A stretch of DNA of 25,331 nt from Novosphingopyxis sp042090735 (GTDB taxonomy: Bacteria; Pseudomonadota; Alphaproteobacteria; Sphingomonadales; Sphingomonadaceae): contig JBELIU010000012.1 of assembly GCA_042090735.1 (NCBI GenBank), positions 1-25,331 of the forward strand. The letters are read 5' to 3'. Shown in pieces: positions 13,856 through 21,402 of the stretch. The notes below the pieces were generated by a model. It did no database searches, was not told the DNA's origin, and saw only the letters and a list, made by a program, of their open reading frames with translations. The translations under genes and the position numbers were made by a program. The first letter of the stretch is position 1. Every line of letters starts with the position of its first letter.

Positions 13856-15067
13856 ATGGCGAGCGCCGCTGCGATAAACCCCGAATCCGATCTCGATGCA
13901 TTTCGCACGCAGGTGCGCGAATGGCTGGACGCCCATTTCCCCAAATCGCTGAAGGGTCATGACAACAGCATGTCCTCGGTCGAGGGGCCGACGGAAGAAA
14001 ATGCCGACGAAAAGGCCTGGCGCGAGGCGATGGGCGAAACCGGTTGGGGCACGCCCACCTGGCCCAAGGAATATGGCGGTGGTGGACTGAGCCGGGATCA
14101 GGCCAAGGTGCTGCATCAGGAAATGGGCCGGGCTCAGGCCTACAACCCGATCGGGGGCATGGGCGTGATGATGTTCGGCCCCACGCTGCTGGAATATGGC
14201 AGCGAGGCGCAGAAGAAGGAGCATATCCCGCCGATCTGTCGCGGAGAGATCCGCTGGTGCCAGGGCTATTCCGAACCCAATGCGGGATCGGACCTCGCCA
14301 ACATCCAGACCTTCGGCGAGGACAAGGGCGACCATTACGTCGTCAACGGCCAGAAGACCTGGACCAGCGGCGGCCAGTGGGCGGACAAGTGTTTCGCGCT
14401 CGTGCGCACCGACAAGTCGGACAAGCATAAGGGCATCTCCTTCATGCTTATCGACATGGACGCGCCCGGGGTGGACGTGAAGCCGATCCGCATGATCAGC
14501 GGCATGAGCCCTTTTTGCGAAACCTTCTTCGACAATGTGAAGGTGCCCAAGGAAAATCTGGTCGGCGAGGAAGGGCAGGGCTGGACCATCGGCAAGCGCC
14601 TGCTGCAGCATGAGCGGACCAACCTGTCCGGCGGCGGCAGCGCGATCCGAATGCCCGCCATGCCGCTCCACGCGATGGCCAAGACCTATGTCGGCGTGAA
14701 CGACAATGGCGAGTTGGCCGATAGTGAGCTGCGCACGCAGATCAGCGATTTCGAGATGCAATGGCGCAGCTTCCTGGCCACCGCGATGCGCGTGCAGGCC
14801 GAGGCAAAGGCGACCGGCGGCGTCTCCGAAGTCAGCTCGATCCTGAAGAAGGTCGGCACCAAGCTGGGCCAGCGGCGCGCCGAACTGATGATCGAGATCA
14901 TGGGCATGAACGGCCTTGGCTGGGAAGGCGAGGGCTTCTCCGAAGAAGAGCTGCGCCAGACCCGCGCCTGGCTCTTCGGCAAGGCGACCACGATCTATGG
15001 CGGCTCGACCGAGGTGCAGAACAACATCATCGCCAAGCGCATCCTGGGCATGCTGGACCATCAGTGA
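13856..15067 (+). CDS. Acyl-CoA dehydrogenase, catalytic subunit of a likely heteromeric enzyme
   Basis: A 403-residue acyl-CoA dehydrogenase. GYSEPNAGSDLANIQT and YVVNGQKTWTSGGQWAD form the middle beta-domain, and IYGGSTEVQNNIIAKRIL the C-terminal loop. The YEGT-type glutamate is absent (Gly), but Glu253 in LLQHERTNL matches the long-chain-type catalytic base. The Arg-x-x-Phe-Gly FAD-binding segment found in homomeric enzymes is missing. The next gene has that segment but no catalytic base, so the pair probably forms an alpha2-beta2 enzyme like FadE28-FadE29 of Mycobacterium, which act on steroid side chains. ATG 13856 has GGAG at good distance. The substrate here is unknown. Confidence 0.92.
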   Translation: MASAAAINPESDLDAFRTQVREWLDAHFPKSLKGHDNSMSSVEGPTEENADEKAWREAMGETGWGTPTWPKEYGGGGLSRDQAKVLHQEMGRAQAYNPIGGMGVMMFGPTLLEYGSEAQKKEHIPPICRGEIRWCQGYSEPNAGSDLANIQTFGEDKGDHYVVNGQKTWTSGGQWADKCFALVRTDKSDKHKGISFMLIDMDAPGVDVKPIRMISGMSPFCETFFDNVKVPKENLVGEEGQGWTIGKRLLQHERTNLSGGGSAIRMPAMPLHAMAKTYVGVNDNGELADSELRTQISDFEMQWRSFLATAMRVQAEAKATGGVSEVSSILKKVGTKLGQRRAELMIEIMGMNGLGWEGEGFSEEELRQTRAWLFGKATTIYGGSTEVQNNIIAKRILGMLDHQ

Positions 15068-15073
15068 TTTGCT

Positions 15074-15206
15074 CTCTCTCCCGTTCGGGAGAGAGGAAAG
15101 GCGCCCGTCAGGGCCGAAGGGAGAGGGGCAGTCTCCCGATTAGACATCCGAAACCGGGCCGGCGACTCCCCCTCTCCCGGCTCTCTCCCCCGAGTGGGAG
15201 AGGGAG
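15074..15206. repeat. Compound inverted-repeat element between the two dehydrogenase subunit genes
   Basis: Three nested palindromes fill the 144-base gap. First, CTCTCTCCCG-TT-CGGGAGAGAG (15074-15095) with 10-bp arms. Second, GGGAGAGGGG (15119-15128) pairs with CCCCTCTCCC (15169-15178). Third, CTCTCCC-N6-GGGAGAG (15183-15202). All are variants of one CTCTCCC/GGGAGAG motif, as in mobile REP-like clusters. Its right end supplies the ribosome binding site of the next gene. Confidence 0.75.
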
Positions 15207-15211
15207 ATAAA

Positions 15212-16291
15212 ATGGCAATCCTCAGCGAAGAACAGACCATGCTGCGCGATATGGCGCGCGAATGGACGAAGAAGGAAAACCCCGTCGGCGCGTTCCGCAA
15301 GATGCGCGACGGGGATTTCGACGGCGGCTTCGATCCCGCCGTCTACGGCCAGATGGCCGAAATGGGCTGGGCCGGGGTGATCATCCCGGAAGATCAGGGC
15401 GGATCCGACTTCGGCTATATGAGCCTCGGCCTCGTACTCGAAGAGACCGGACGCAGCCTGACCGCGAGCCCGCTGCTCGCCTCCGCACTGGGCGCGGCGA
15501 GCGCGCTCATCCTCGGTGGATCGGACGCGCAGAAAGAAGCGTGGCTGCCGAAGATCGCGGGTGGTGAGGTGATAGGTACGCTGGCGATTGACGAAGGGCC
15601 GCGGCACAATCCGTCGAAATGCGATACCAGCGTTTCGGACGGCAAGCTTTCCGGCACCAAAATGTTCGTGCCCGAGGGGATGAGGGCGGGCCTGTTCGTC
15701 GTGTCGGCCAGCGACGGCGTTTATCTGGTCGACGGCTCGGCCGATGGCGTCTCCCGTTCGGATCGTTCGCTGGTGGACCAGCGCGGCTGGGCCGAAGTCT
15801 CCTTCGACGGCGTGCCGGCTGAAAAGCTGGAAAACGGCGGCGAGGATCTGCTCGATCAGGTCCTCGATCGCGCGCGTATCGGTGCGGCGGCGGAAATGCT
15901 CGGCATGGCGTCCGAGGCGTTCGATGTGACGCTCGATTATCTGAAACAGCGCGTGCAGTTCAATCAGGTGCTGTCCAGCTTCCAGGCGCTTCAGCACCGC
16001 ATGGCAGACCTGTTCGGCGAGATCGAACTGATGCGCTCGGCAGTGGAAACCGCGCTCGCGGCGCTCGATGACAAGCGTTCCGACATCGCCATGCTGGCAA
16101 GTCAGGCCAAGGCGGTGGCGAGCGATGTAATGAACCATATGAGCAAGGAAGCGGTGCAGCTGCACGGCGGCATCGGCATGACCGACGAATATGCGATCGG
16201 CTTCTATCTGAAGCGCGCCCGCACGCTTGAACAGCTATGGGGCTCGTCCACTTTCCACCGCGAACGCTTCGCACGCCTCAACGATTATTGA
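15212..16291 (+). CDS. Acyl-CoA dehydrogenase-like, non-catalytic partner subunit
   Basis: A 359-residue acyl-CoA dehydrogenase homologue. It keeps the C-terminal helical domain with RVQFNQVLSSFQALQHRMAD, the FAD-binding Arg and Gln region, and AVQLHGGIGMTDEYAIGFYLKRA. It has no catalytic glutamate: the long-chain position is Ala221 (LDRARIGAA), and the C-terminal loop reads LWGSSTF. The middle domain is short and lacks the usual substrate-loop motif. This fits the beta subunit of a heteromeric dehydrogenase with the gene upstream. I chose ATG 15212, which has AGGGAG 5 bases before it; that site lies at the edge of a hairpin in the repeat element. A longer start at 15194 would be within the hairpin. 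Confidence 0.9.
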   Translation: MAILSEEQTMLRDMAREWTKKENPVGAFRKMRDGDFDGGFDPAVYGQMAEMGWAGVIIPEDQGGSDFGYMSLGLVLEETGRSLTASPLLASALGAASALILGGSDAQKEAWLPKIAGGEVIGTLAIDEGPRHNPSKCDTSVSDGKLSGTKMFVPEGMRAGLFVVSASDGVYLVDGSADGVSRSDRSLVDQRGWAEVSFDGVPAEKLENGGEDLLDQVLDRARIGAAAEMLGMASEAFDVTLDYLKQRVQFNQVLSSFQALQHRMADLFGEIELMRSAVETALAALDDKRSDIAMLASQAKAVASDVMNHMSKEAVQLHGGIGMTDEYAIGFYLKRARTLEQLWGSSTFHRERFARLNDY

Positions 16292-16292
16292 G

Positions 16293-16310
16293 GCCCCATC
16301 CGCCGGGGCT
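16293..16310. terminator. Possible bidirectional hairpin between convergent genes
   Basis: GCCCC, 7 bases, GGGGC in the 21-base gap between the dehydrogenase beta gene and the convergent TetR gene. There is no T-run on either side, so terminator activity is uncertain. Confidence 0.3.
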
Positions 16311-16312
16311 GA

Positions 16313-17572
16313 TCAGCCTTCGGCGGGCGGCTGGAAGAAACCATGGAGCAGCGGCGCGGTGTAAAGCCGCGTCGCCAGCTCCATATCCCGCCTGCTGGCC
16401 CAGTTCTTGAGATCCCAAGCCGCGTTCAGCATCACCATGACCAGCTGGCTCGCCACCAGCGGATCGACCGCGCGGACCGATCCTTCGGCAATGCCGTCGA
16501 TCATCATTCCGGCAAAGCGCCGCGCCATCCAGTCGGATCGCTCCAGCACCATCTGCTGCATGCGCGGCGGCAATACGCCCATGGCCGTGGTGCGCAAGAG
16601 CGGTCGGTTGCCGTCGAGCTGCGAATGCACCAGCGTCTCCACGCTTGCCGCAATCCGCGCCAGGAAGCTGCCGTCCTCCGCCAACGCCACGCGCTGCGTC
16701 GCCGAGACGCGGTCGTAACTCGCCGCGAAGCACTTCATCACAAGGTCGTCCTTGGCCTCGAGATGGTGGTAGAAACTGCCCTTGGTCACGTTGAGCTGCG
16801 ATGCGATCCGCTCCACCGAAGCCCCGCGATAGCCGCGTTCGTTGATCAGCCGTGTCGCCGCTTCCAGGAAATCGCTAAGCCCGCGCTCCTGCCCGTCGTT
16901 CTCTGCCTGCTGCGACACCGGCAAAGCGATGGATTTGGGCTCCCGTCCCGGCGCGGCGATGCCGTGGCAGAACAGCTCGAACGCGCGTTCGCGCACGCGG
17001 TTGAAGTCGGTTCGCGAATAGTCGCTCAGCAGCACCGGAAGCCAGTAGGTGAATTCCAGGAAGATATGCGTGCGGGCGGTAAGATCGGCATGGGCCACCG
17101 GATCGTCGCTCGTGCCGAAGAAGCGGCGGGCCTTGCGGAACATGCCGATAAATTCGCCGAGCAGCAGCTCGCGCGTTTCATCGGGCATCGCGCGGATGTC
17201 CGACAGGGCGGCTTCCGGCGGATGGGTGCCCTCGCGCTGTGCGGCGATGCGGGCGAAGGTCAGGTCCAGATAGCGGTGGACGCGCTTTTCGGGCGTGGCT
17301 TCCGCGCCGGCCGCGTCCACCTCGCGCTCTATGCGGGACAGCGTGCGGTGGAAGACGGCCTCGGCGAGCTTTTCCTTGCGCTTGAAATAATAAGCGATGC
17401 TGGTGGTGTTGAGATCCACCATGCGGCCGACGTCGACGAACGTCATGCCCTTGACGCCGCGTTCGTTGATCAACTCGGCGGCGGCGCTGATGATCCGCTC
17501 GCGCTTGGCCTCAAACCGATCGGTGCGCTCCTCAGGATCGGCACTGTCCTGGGCTTTGCTTTCCATATTCAT
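16313..17572 (-). CDS. Tandem TetR-family transcriptional regulator (two TetR units in one chain)
   Basis: A 419-residue protein with two complete TetR DNA-binding domains. The first (about 25-71) reads RIISAAAELINERGVKGMTF and DLNTTSIAYYFKRKEKL; the second (about 233-279) reads DFLEAATRLINERGYRGASV and NVTKGSFYHHLEAKDDL. Each is followed by about 150 residues of helical ligand-binding region, so one polypeptide may mimic a TetR dimer. It is twice the normal length of about 200 residues. ATG 17572 follows an AGGGAG at some distance; ATG 17566 is also possible, and the frame extends to a TTG at 17611. It is divergent from an SDR gene with a palindromic promoter and convergent with the dehydrogenase pair, so acyl-CoA metabolism is the likely target (inference). 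Confidence 0.93.
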   Translation of the reverse strand: MNMESKAQDSADPEERTDRFEAKRERIISAAAELINERGVKGMTFVDVGRMVDLNTTSIAYYFKRKEKLAEAVFHRTLSRIEREVDAAGAEATPEKRVHRYLDLTFARIAAQREGTHPPEAALSDIRAMPDETRELLLGEFIGMFRKARRFFGTSDDPVAHADLTARTHIFLEFTYWLPVLLSDYSRTDFNRVRERAFELFCHGIAAPGREPKSIALPVSQQAENDGQERGLSDFLEAATRLINERGYRGASVERIASQLNVTKGSFYHHLEAKDDLVMKCFAASYDRVSATQRVALAEDGSFLARIAASVETLVHSQLDGNRPLLRTTAMGVLPPRMQQMVLERSDWMARRFAGMMIDGIAEGSVRAVDPLVASQLVMVMLNAAWDLKNWASRRDMELATRLYTAPLLHGFFQPPAEG

Positions 17573-17773
17573 GCGCGCGGTATTCTCCCTGGCGTCTATC
17601 GCAGCTAGCAAGGCTTGCCCAGCGCGTCATCCGAAATGCGGTGCTGTGCCAGCATTTCCCCTACGGATTTCAAGCAGGTGAGGGCTTTTCGCAACAGGCC
17701 TCTGCCTGCGCTCGACACCTCTTTGCTCAATCGATGTCGAACGCAAGGTATGGCGCGAATGCCGTTTCGCTAG

Positions 17774-17823
17774 TTGCCCAGCACCCCGCCCGCGGCCTAT
17801 GCTATCAGCAAATGGCATAGGCC
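17774..17823 (+). promoter_or_regulatory. Promoter of the SDR gene with 9+9 bp palindromic operator
   Basis: TTGCCC (17774-17779), 18 bases, TATGCT (17798-17803), each 4 of 6 to consensus. A perfect inverted repeat GGCCTATGC-N12-GCATAGGCC (17794-17802 and 17815-17823) covers the -10 and the expected start of transcription. This is the classic place for repressor binding. The tandem TetR encoded divergently is the obvious candidate. The rest of the 291-base gap (17573-17863) shows only small dyads and no gene. Confidence 0.6.
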
Positions 17824-17863
17824 GAAACTGGTGTAGTCCAGACATGACATAGGAGAGCGAAGC

Positions 17864-18670
17864 ATGAGCGTCACCATCGATCTTTCGGGCAAAGTGGCGA
17901 TCGTCACCGGCGCGGCGTCCGGCATCGGGCGCGCGTCCGCACGATTGTTTGCCGAGGCGGGCGCAAGCGTGCTGATCGCCGACCGCTCCGATGCGGTGCA
18001 GGAGATGCTCAAGCTCATCACGGATGCTGGCGGCAGCGCCGCGGCGCGGCAGATGGATGTGGGTGATGAGACGGCTGTCGAGGCCTTGGTAAACGAAGCG
18101 GAAGAGCGCTTCGGCGGGCTCGATATCGTGTATGCGAACGCCGGGATCACCGGCGGCAAGGCCGGTGGGTTGTTCGATAGCGATGCGTCCGAATGGGCGG
18201 AGGTGATGCGGGTGAATCTGATCGGGCCGTATCTCGCCATCAAATATGCCGCGCCGAAAATGCAGGCGCGTGGCGGCGGCTCCATCATTTGTACCGCGTC
18301 GGTCGCGGGCCTGCGCTCGGGCGCTGGCCCGGCGAGCTATTCGGCGTCGAAGGCAGGGGTCATCAACCTCGTCAAAACCGCGGCCTATCAGCTCGACGGC
18401 ACCGGCGTGCGCGTGAACTGCATCTGTCCCGGCCTGATCGAAACCGGCATGACCAAGCCCGTTTACGATTATGCGCGCGAGGCCGGGAAGCTGGACAAGA
18501 TCGGCCAGCTTAACCCGATGAAGCGCGGCGGCGAACCGGAAGAGATCGCCAAGGCGGCCCTGTTCCTGGCCAGCGATCAGGCGAGCTACGTCAACGGACA
18601 GGCACTCCCCGTCGATGGCGGGCTTTCGGCCAGCCACCCCATCGCGCCCCGCGGCAATCGCGGTATTTGA
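17864..18670 (+). CDS. Short-chain dehydrogenase/reductase (SDR), NAD-type
   Basis: Classical SDR oxidoreductase of 268 residues. The nucleotide-binding TGAASGIG spans 15-22; Asp40 ends the second strand (LIADRS), which favours NAD over NADP. NAG is at 92-94, and the catalytic tetrad is Asn118, Ser146, Tyr159 and Lys163 (YSASK). CPGLIETGM and the C-terminal NGQALPVDGG are standard. It probably oxidises a hydroxy-acyl, steroid or similar alcohol; the substrate is not clear. ATG 17864 has GGAG at 8 bases. It ends 15 bases before a convergent acyl-CoA ligase. The divergent tandem TetR and the palindrome in its promoter suggest inducible expression. Confidence 0.93.
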   Translation: MSVTIDLSGKVAIVTGAASGIGRASARLFAEAGASVLIADRSDAVQEMLKLITDAGGSAAARQMDVGDETAVEALVNEAEERFGGLDIVYANAGITGGKAGGLFDSDASEWAEVMRVNLIGPYLAIKYAAPKMQARGGGSIICTASVAGLRSGAGPASYSASKAGVINLVKTAAYQLDGTGVRVNCICPGLIETGMTKPVYDYAREAGKLDKIGQLNPMKRGGEPEEIAKAALFLASDQASYVNGQALPVDGGLSASHPIAPRGNRGI

Positions 18671-18685
18671 ACGGGGCGGCGGCGT

Positions 18686-20425
18686 TCAGGCGGGCTGTCG
18701 GAACAGGTCTTTCAGCTCGCCTTTCAAAATCTTGCCGTTCGCGTTGCGCGGCAGCGTGTCGTTCGAAAACACGATCCGCACCGGCACTTTGAACGCGGCC
18801 AGATGCTCGCGCACCCATTCCTGCAATTCGAGCTCGCTCGCGCTTTCGCCGGGGGCGAGATGGACGACCGCGCCTGGTTCCTCGCCCAAGGTGCGGTGGG
18901 GCAATGCGATCACCGCCGCGTCGGTGACGGCGGGGTGGTCGTAGAGAATATTCTCCACCTCGGTTGAATAGATGTTCTCTCCGCCGCGAATGACGATGTC
19001 CTTGGCGCGATCGACGATATAGCAGAAGCCTTCGCTATCGATACGGGCCAGATCGCCGGTGCGCACCCAGCCGTCGACAAAGGTTTCGGCGCTGGCCTGC
19101 GGCTTGTTCCAATAGCCTTTGACGATCTGCGGACCGCTTGCCCAAAGCTCGCCGACCGCGCCGCTTGGTAGGGGGTCGCCGTCCGGACCCGTCACCTTGA
19201 TGTCGGACACGGGCACGGGCGGGCCGCAGCTGTCCGGGCGGTTCAGATAGTCCTCCGCGCTGTGGCTGGTGACCGTCGCCATCGTCTCGGTCATTCCCCA
19301 GCCATTGCCCGGCAGGGCGCCCATTACGTCACGAATCTTGCGGACCAGATCGGGCGCGGAAGGCGCGCCGCCGTAGCTGATCGTCTTCAGCGAGCTGAGA
19401 TCATATTTGTCGCGCGCGGGATGCTCGATCAGCTGCCAGGCGATCGTCGGGACACCGCCCGCCAGCGTCACGCCCTCACGCTCGATAATCCGGAAGGCCT
19501 CTTCCGCATCCCATTTGTGCATGAACACCAGCGTCGCACCGCTTGCCATCGCACTGGTCAACGTGGCCGAGCAGGCGGTGACGTGGAACAGCGGGATCAC
19601 CAGCAGGCCCACATTGCGTGGTGGCGGATCGGGCGGCATCTCGCCGCGCCGCAGGAAGCTGCGCGCGCTGGCATAGGCGCTGGAAAAGATATTGGTGCAG
19701 ATATTGCGATGCGTGCCGAGTGCCCCCTTGGGCTCTCCGGTGGTTCCGCTGGTATAGAAGATCGTCGCTTCGTCGTCGGCCGTGAGATCGGTCACCGGCA
19801 GATCGTCGTCGGCGAGTGCGGGATAGTCCGCGGTCTTGCCGATGATATCCTCGAGCGGGCTTGCCTTGCCGTTCAGCGCCGCTTCGCCTCGCGAAACCAG
19901 CACCGCCTCGATCGCCGGCAGCGCCGCATAGTGATCGATCAGACGCTCATGCCGCTCCGCATCGCAGATGAGAAGGCGCGCGCCTGAATCCTTCAGCGCA
20001 TATTCCAGTTCCGCGCCCGTCCACCAGGCGTTGAGCGGCACAACGATCGCGCCGATCGTGGTGATCGCGAAAAAAACGACCGGCCATTCGGGCAGATTGC
20101 GCATGGCGAGCGCGACCCGGTCTCCCTTGACGACCCCGGCATCCTGCAAATGGCGCGCAAGCTTCGCGGTAGCGCGGTGCCAAGCGTCGTAACTGACGCG
20201 TTCGTCCTCATAGACGGTGAAGTCCGCATTTCCATGTTCGCGGGCCACCGCGGCAAGGGAAGCCAGCGTCGGCGGGGCGTTTTTCCACACGCGCGTCATC
20301 ACGCCGCGCACATCCACCTCCTCCATTTCGAAGCGCTGACCGGAGGCGCACAGGGCAGCCTCGATCTGCGGAAGGGTGGCGGCGGGCCATTGGGTCGGCG
20401 ATGCGGGGCTGTTTTCCATGCTCAT
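18686..20425 (-). CDS. Acyl-CoA ligase (AMP-forming, ANL superfamily)
   Basis: Activates a carboxylic acid to its CoA thioester via an acyl-adenylate. From ATG 20425 it has 579 residues. The core motifs are in order: P-loop FYTSGTTGEPKG (about 223-234), GWGMTE (375-380), WVRTGD (to 458), DRAKDIVIRGGENIYSTEVE, and PRNANGKILKG with catalytic Lys565. The length and RGGENIYSTEVE motif match the class containing fatty acid, steroid and aromatic acid CoA ligases; it is not acetyl-CoA synthetase-like. A TTG at 20464 could give a longer form; ATG 20425 or 20419 seems better, though no strong ribosome binding site is visible. The substrate is unknown. Confidence 0.92.
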   Translation of the reverse strand: MSMENSPASPTQWPAATLPQIEAALCASGQRFEMEEVDVRGVMTRVWKNAPPTLASLAAVAREHGNADFTVYEDERVSYDAWHRATAKLARHLQDAGVVKGDRVALAMRNLPEWPVVFFAITTIGAIVVPLNAWWTGAELEYALKDSGARLLICDAERHERLIDHYAALPAIEAVLVSRGEAALNGKASPLEDIIGKTADYPALADDDLPVTDLTADDEATIFYTSGTTGEPKGALGTHRNICTNIFSSAYASARSFLRRGEMPPDPPPRNVGLLVIPLFHVTACSATLTSAMASGATLVFMHKWDAEEAFRIIEREGVTLAGGVPTIAWQLIEHPARDKYDLSSLKTISYGGAPSAPDLVRKIRDVMGALPGNGWGMTETMATVTSHSAEDYLNRPDSCGPPVPVSDIKVTGPDGDPLPSGAVGELWASGPQIVKGYWNKPQASAETFVDGWVRTGDLARIDSEGFCYIVDRAKDIVIRGGENIYSTEVENILYDHPAVTDAAVIALPHRTLGEEPGAVVHLAPGESASELELQEWVREHLAAFKVPVRIVFSNDTLPRNANGKILKGELKDLFRQPA

Positions 20426-20486
20426 ATGTCGATGATCGCTAGCCGCTGCCGGGGCACGCGGCAAGTTTCACCATACCGTTCATCTG

Positions 20487-20511
20487 AAAAAGCCGTCCCT
20501 TTAGCGGGGCT
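20487..20511 (-). terminator. Possible leader hairpin with T-run upstream of the ligase gene
   Basis: Minus strand: AGCCCC and GG-AC-GGCT make a six-pair stem with a two-base bulge, followed by five T residues... the run is TTTTT then C. It would stop minus-strand transcripts before the ligase start, so it might be an attenuator or chance. The remainder of the 230-base gap (20426-20655) holds a CAACT-N7-AGTTG dyad and no gene. Confidence 0.25.
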
Positions 20512-20559
20512 GACGCAATCTTGGGTGTTTTTGTTGTCGTGTTTGGTATTGCAGCATGC

Positions 20560-20576
20560 CAACTTAACATGAGTTG
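20560..20576 (+). promoter_or_regulatory. Dyad upstream of the Crp/Fnr gene
   Basis: CAACT-TAACATG-AGTTG, a perfect 5-7-5 inverted repeat about 80 bases before the start codon. A weak promoter TTGGTA-16-TAACAT overlaps it. It could be an autoregulatory site; the evidence is weak. Confidence 0.25.
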
Positions 20577-20655
20577 ATTGCCTCGCCGAAACAAAGCGTT
20601 AGGACAATCGGGCTCGTGAACGGGGGCACAGGTTCATTGGGGATGGTTGAGCGCG

Positions 20656-21393
20656 ATGTCTGACAGTTGCTTCGTGCAGCGTCTGCTGCATTATCTGGAT
20701 CTGACCGAGGCGGAGAAATCCGTAATCGCCGAACTGGAGCAGGAACCCATCAGCCTTGCCGCAGGGCAGAAGCTCTGGGAGGAGCGCGGCGACAGCGACG
20801 TTCTGTGTATCGTGCAGGAGGGCTGGTTGCTCTCCGAAACCATATTGGAGGCCGGTGAACGTCAGATCCTGCGCTTCTATTTTCCCGGCGAATTGATCGG
20901 CACCGCCAGCATCAGCTTCCTCCACGCGTCCAGCACCGTGCGTGCGGTGGAAAATTCCAAATTGTGCATCGTGCCGCGGCGGCGGATGGGTGAATTGTTC
21001 GCGCGCCAGCCTCGACTGGCGAGCCTGTTCTATTCGCTCGGAATGCTGGAAGTGGTGGACCTGAACGATCGGCTGCGCGCGCTGGGGCGGACCGACGGCA
21101 AGGCGCGGCTGGCACAGCTGTTCCTCTCGATTGCCGAGCGGCTGCGCGTGCTGGAGGGAAGGGACCTGAAGGTCATGCGCGTGCCGCTGACGCAGAGCGA
21201 TCTTGCCGATGCCGTCGGGCTTACCGCGATCCACGTCAATCGCCTGCTGAAGGAGATGACGCGCGACGGGCTGATCAAACGCAACCGCCGTGAAATCGAA
21301 CTGTGCGACGAGGCCGAATTGCGGCGCATCTCGCAATTCCGGGACCGGCATTTCGATATGGACAATAGCTGGTTTCCGCCAGCAGCAGCCTGA
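20656..21393 (+). CDS. Crp/Fnr-family transcriptional regulator
   Basis: Regulator of 245 residues with an N-terminal cyclic-nucleotide-binding-like beta-roll (about 27-112) and a C-terminal Crp-type winged helix (178-210, LTQSDLADAVGLTAIHVNRLLKEM). The roll includes GWLLSETILEAGERQILRFYFPGELIG. There is no N-terminal cysteine cluster of the FNR type, so an oxygen-sensing iron-sulfur centre is unlikely; nor are the cAMP contact residues evident. Proteins of this shape are numerous in sphingomonads and mostly uncharacterised. ATG 20656 is used; a TTG at 20647 would add three residues. Its target is unknown; it ends 9 bases from the convergent ggt gene. Confidence 0.9.
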   Translation: MSDSCFVQRLLHYLDLTEAEKSVIAELEQEPISLAAGQKLWEERGDSDVLCIVQEGWLLSETILEAGERQILRFYFPGELIGTASISFLHASSTVRAVENSKLCIVPRRRMGELFARQPRLASLFYSLGMLEVVDLNDRLRALGRTDGKARLAQLFLSIAERLRVLEGRDLKVMRVPLTQSDLADAVGLTAIHVNRLLKEMTRDGLIKRNRREIELCDEAELRRISQFRDRHFDMDNSWFPPAAA

Positions 21394-21402
21394 CCCGGAC
21401 CG

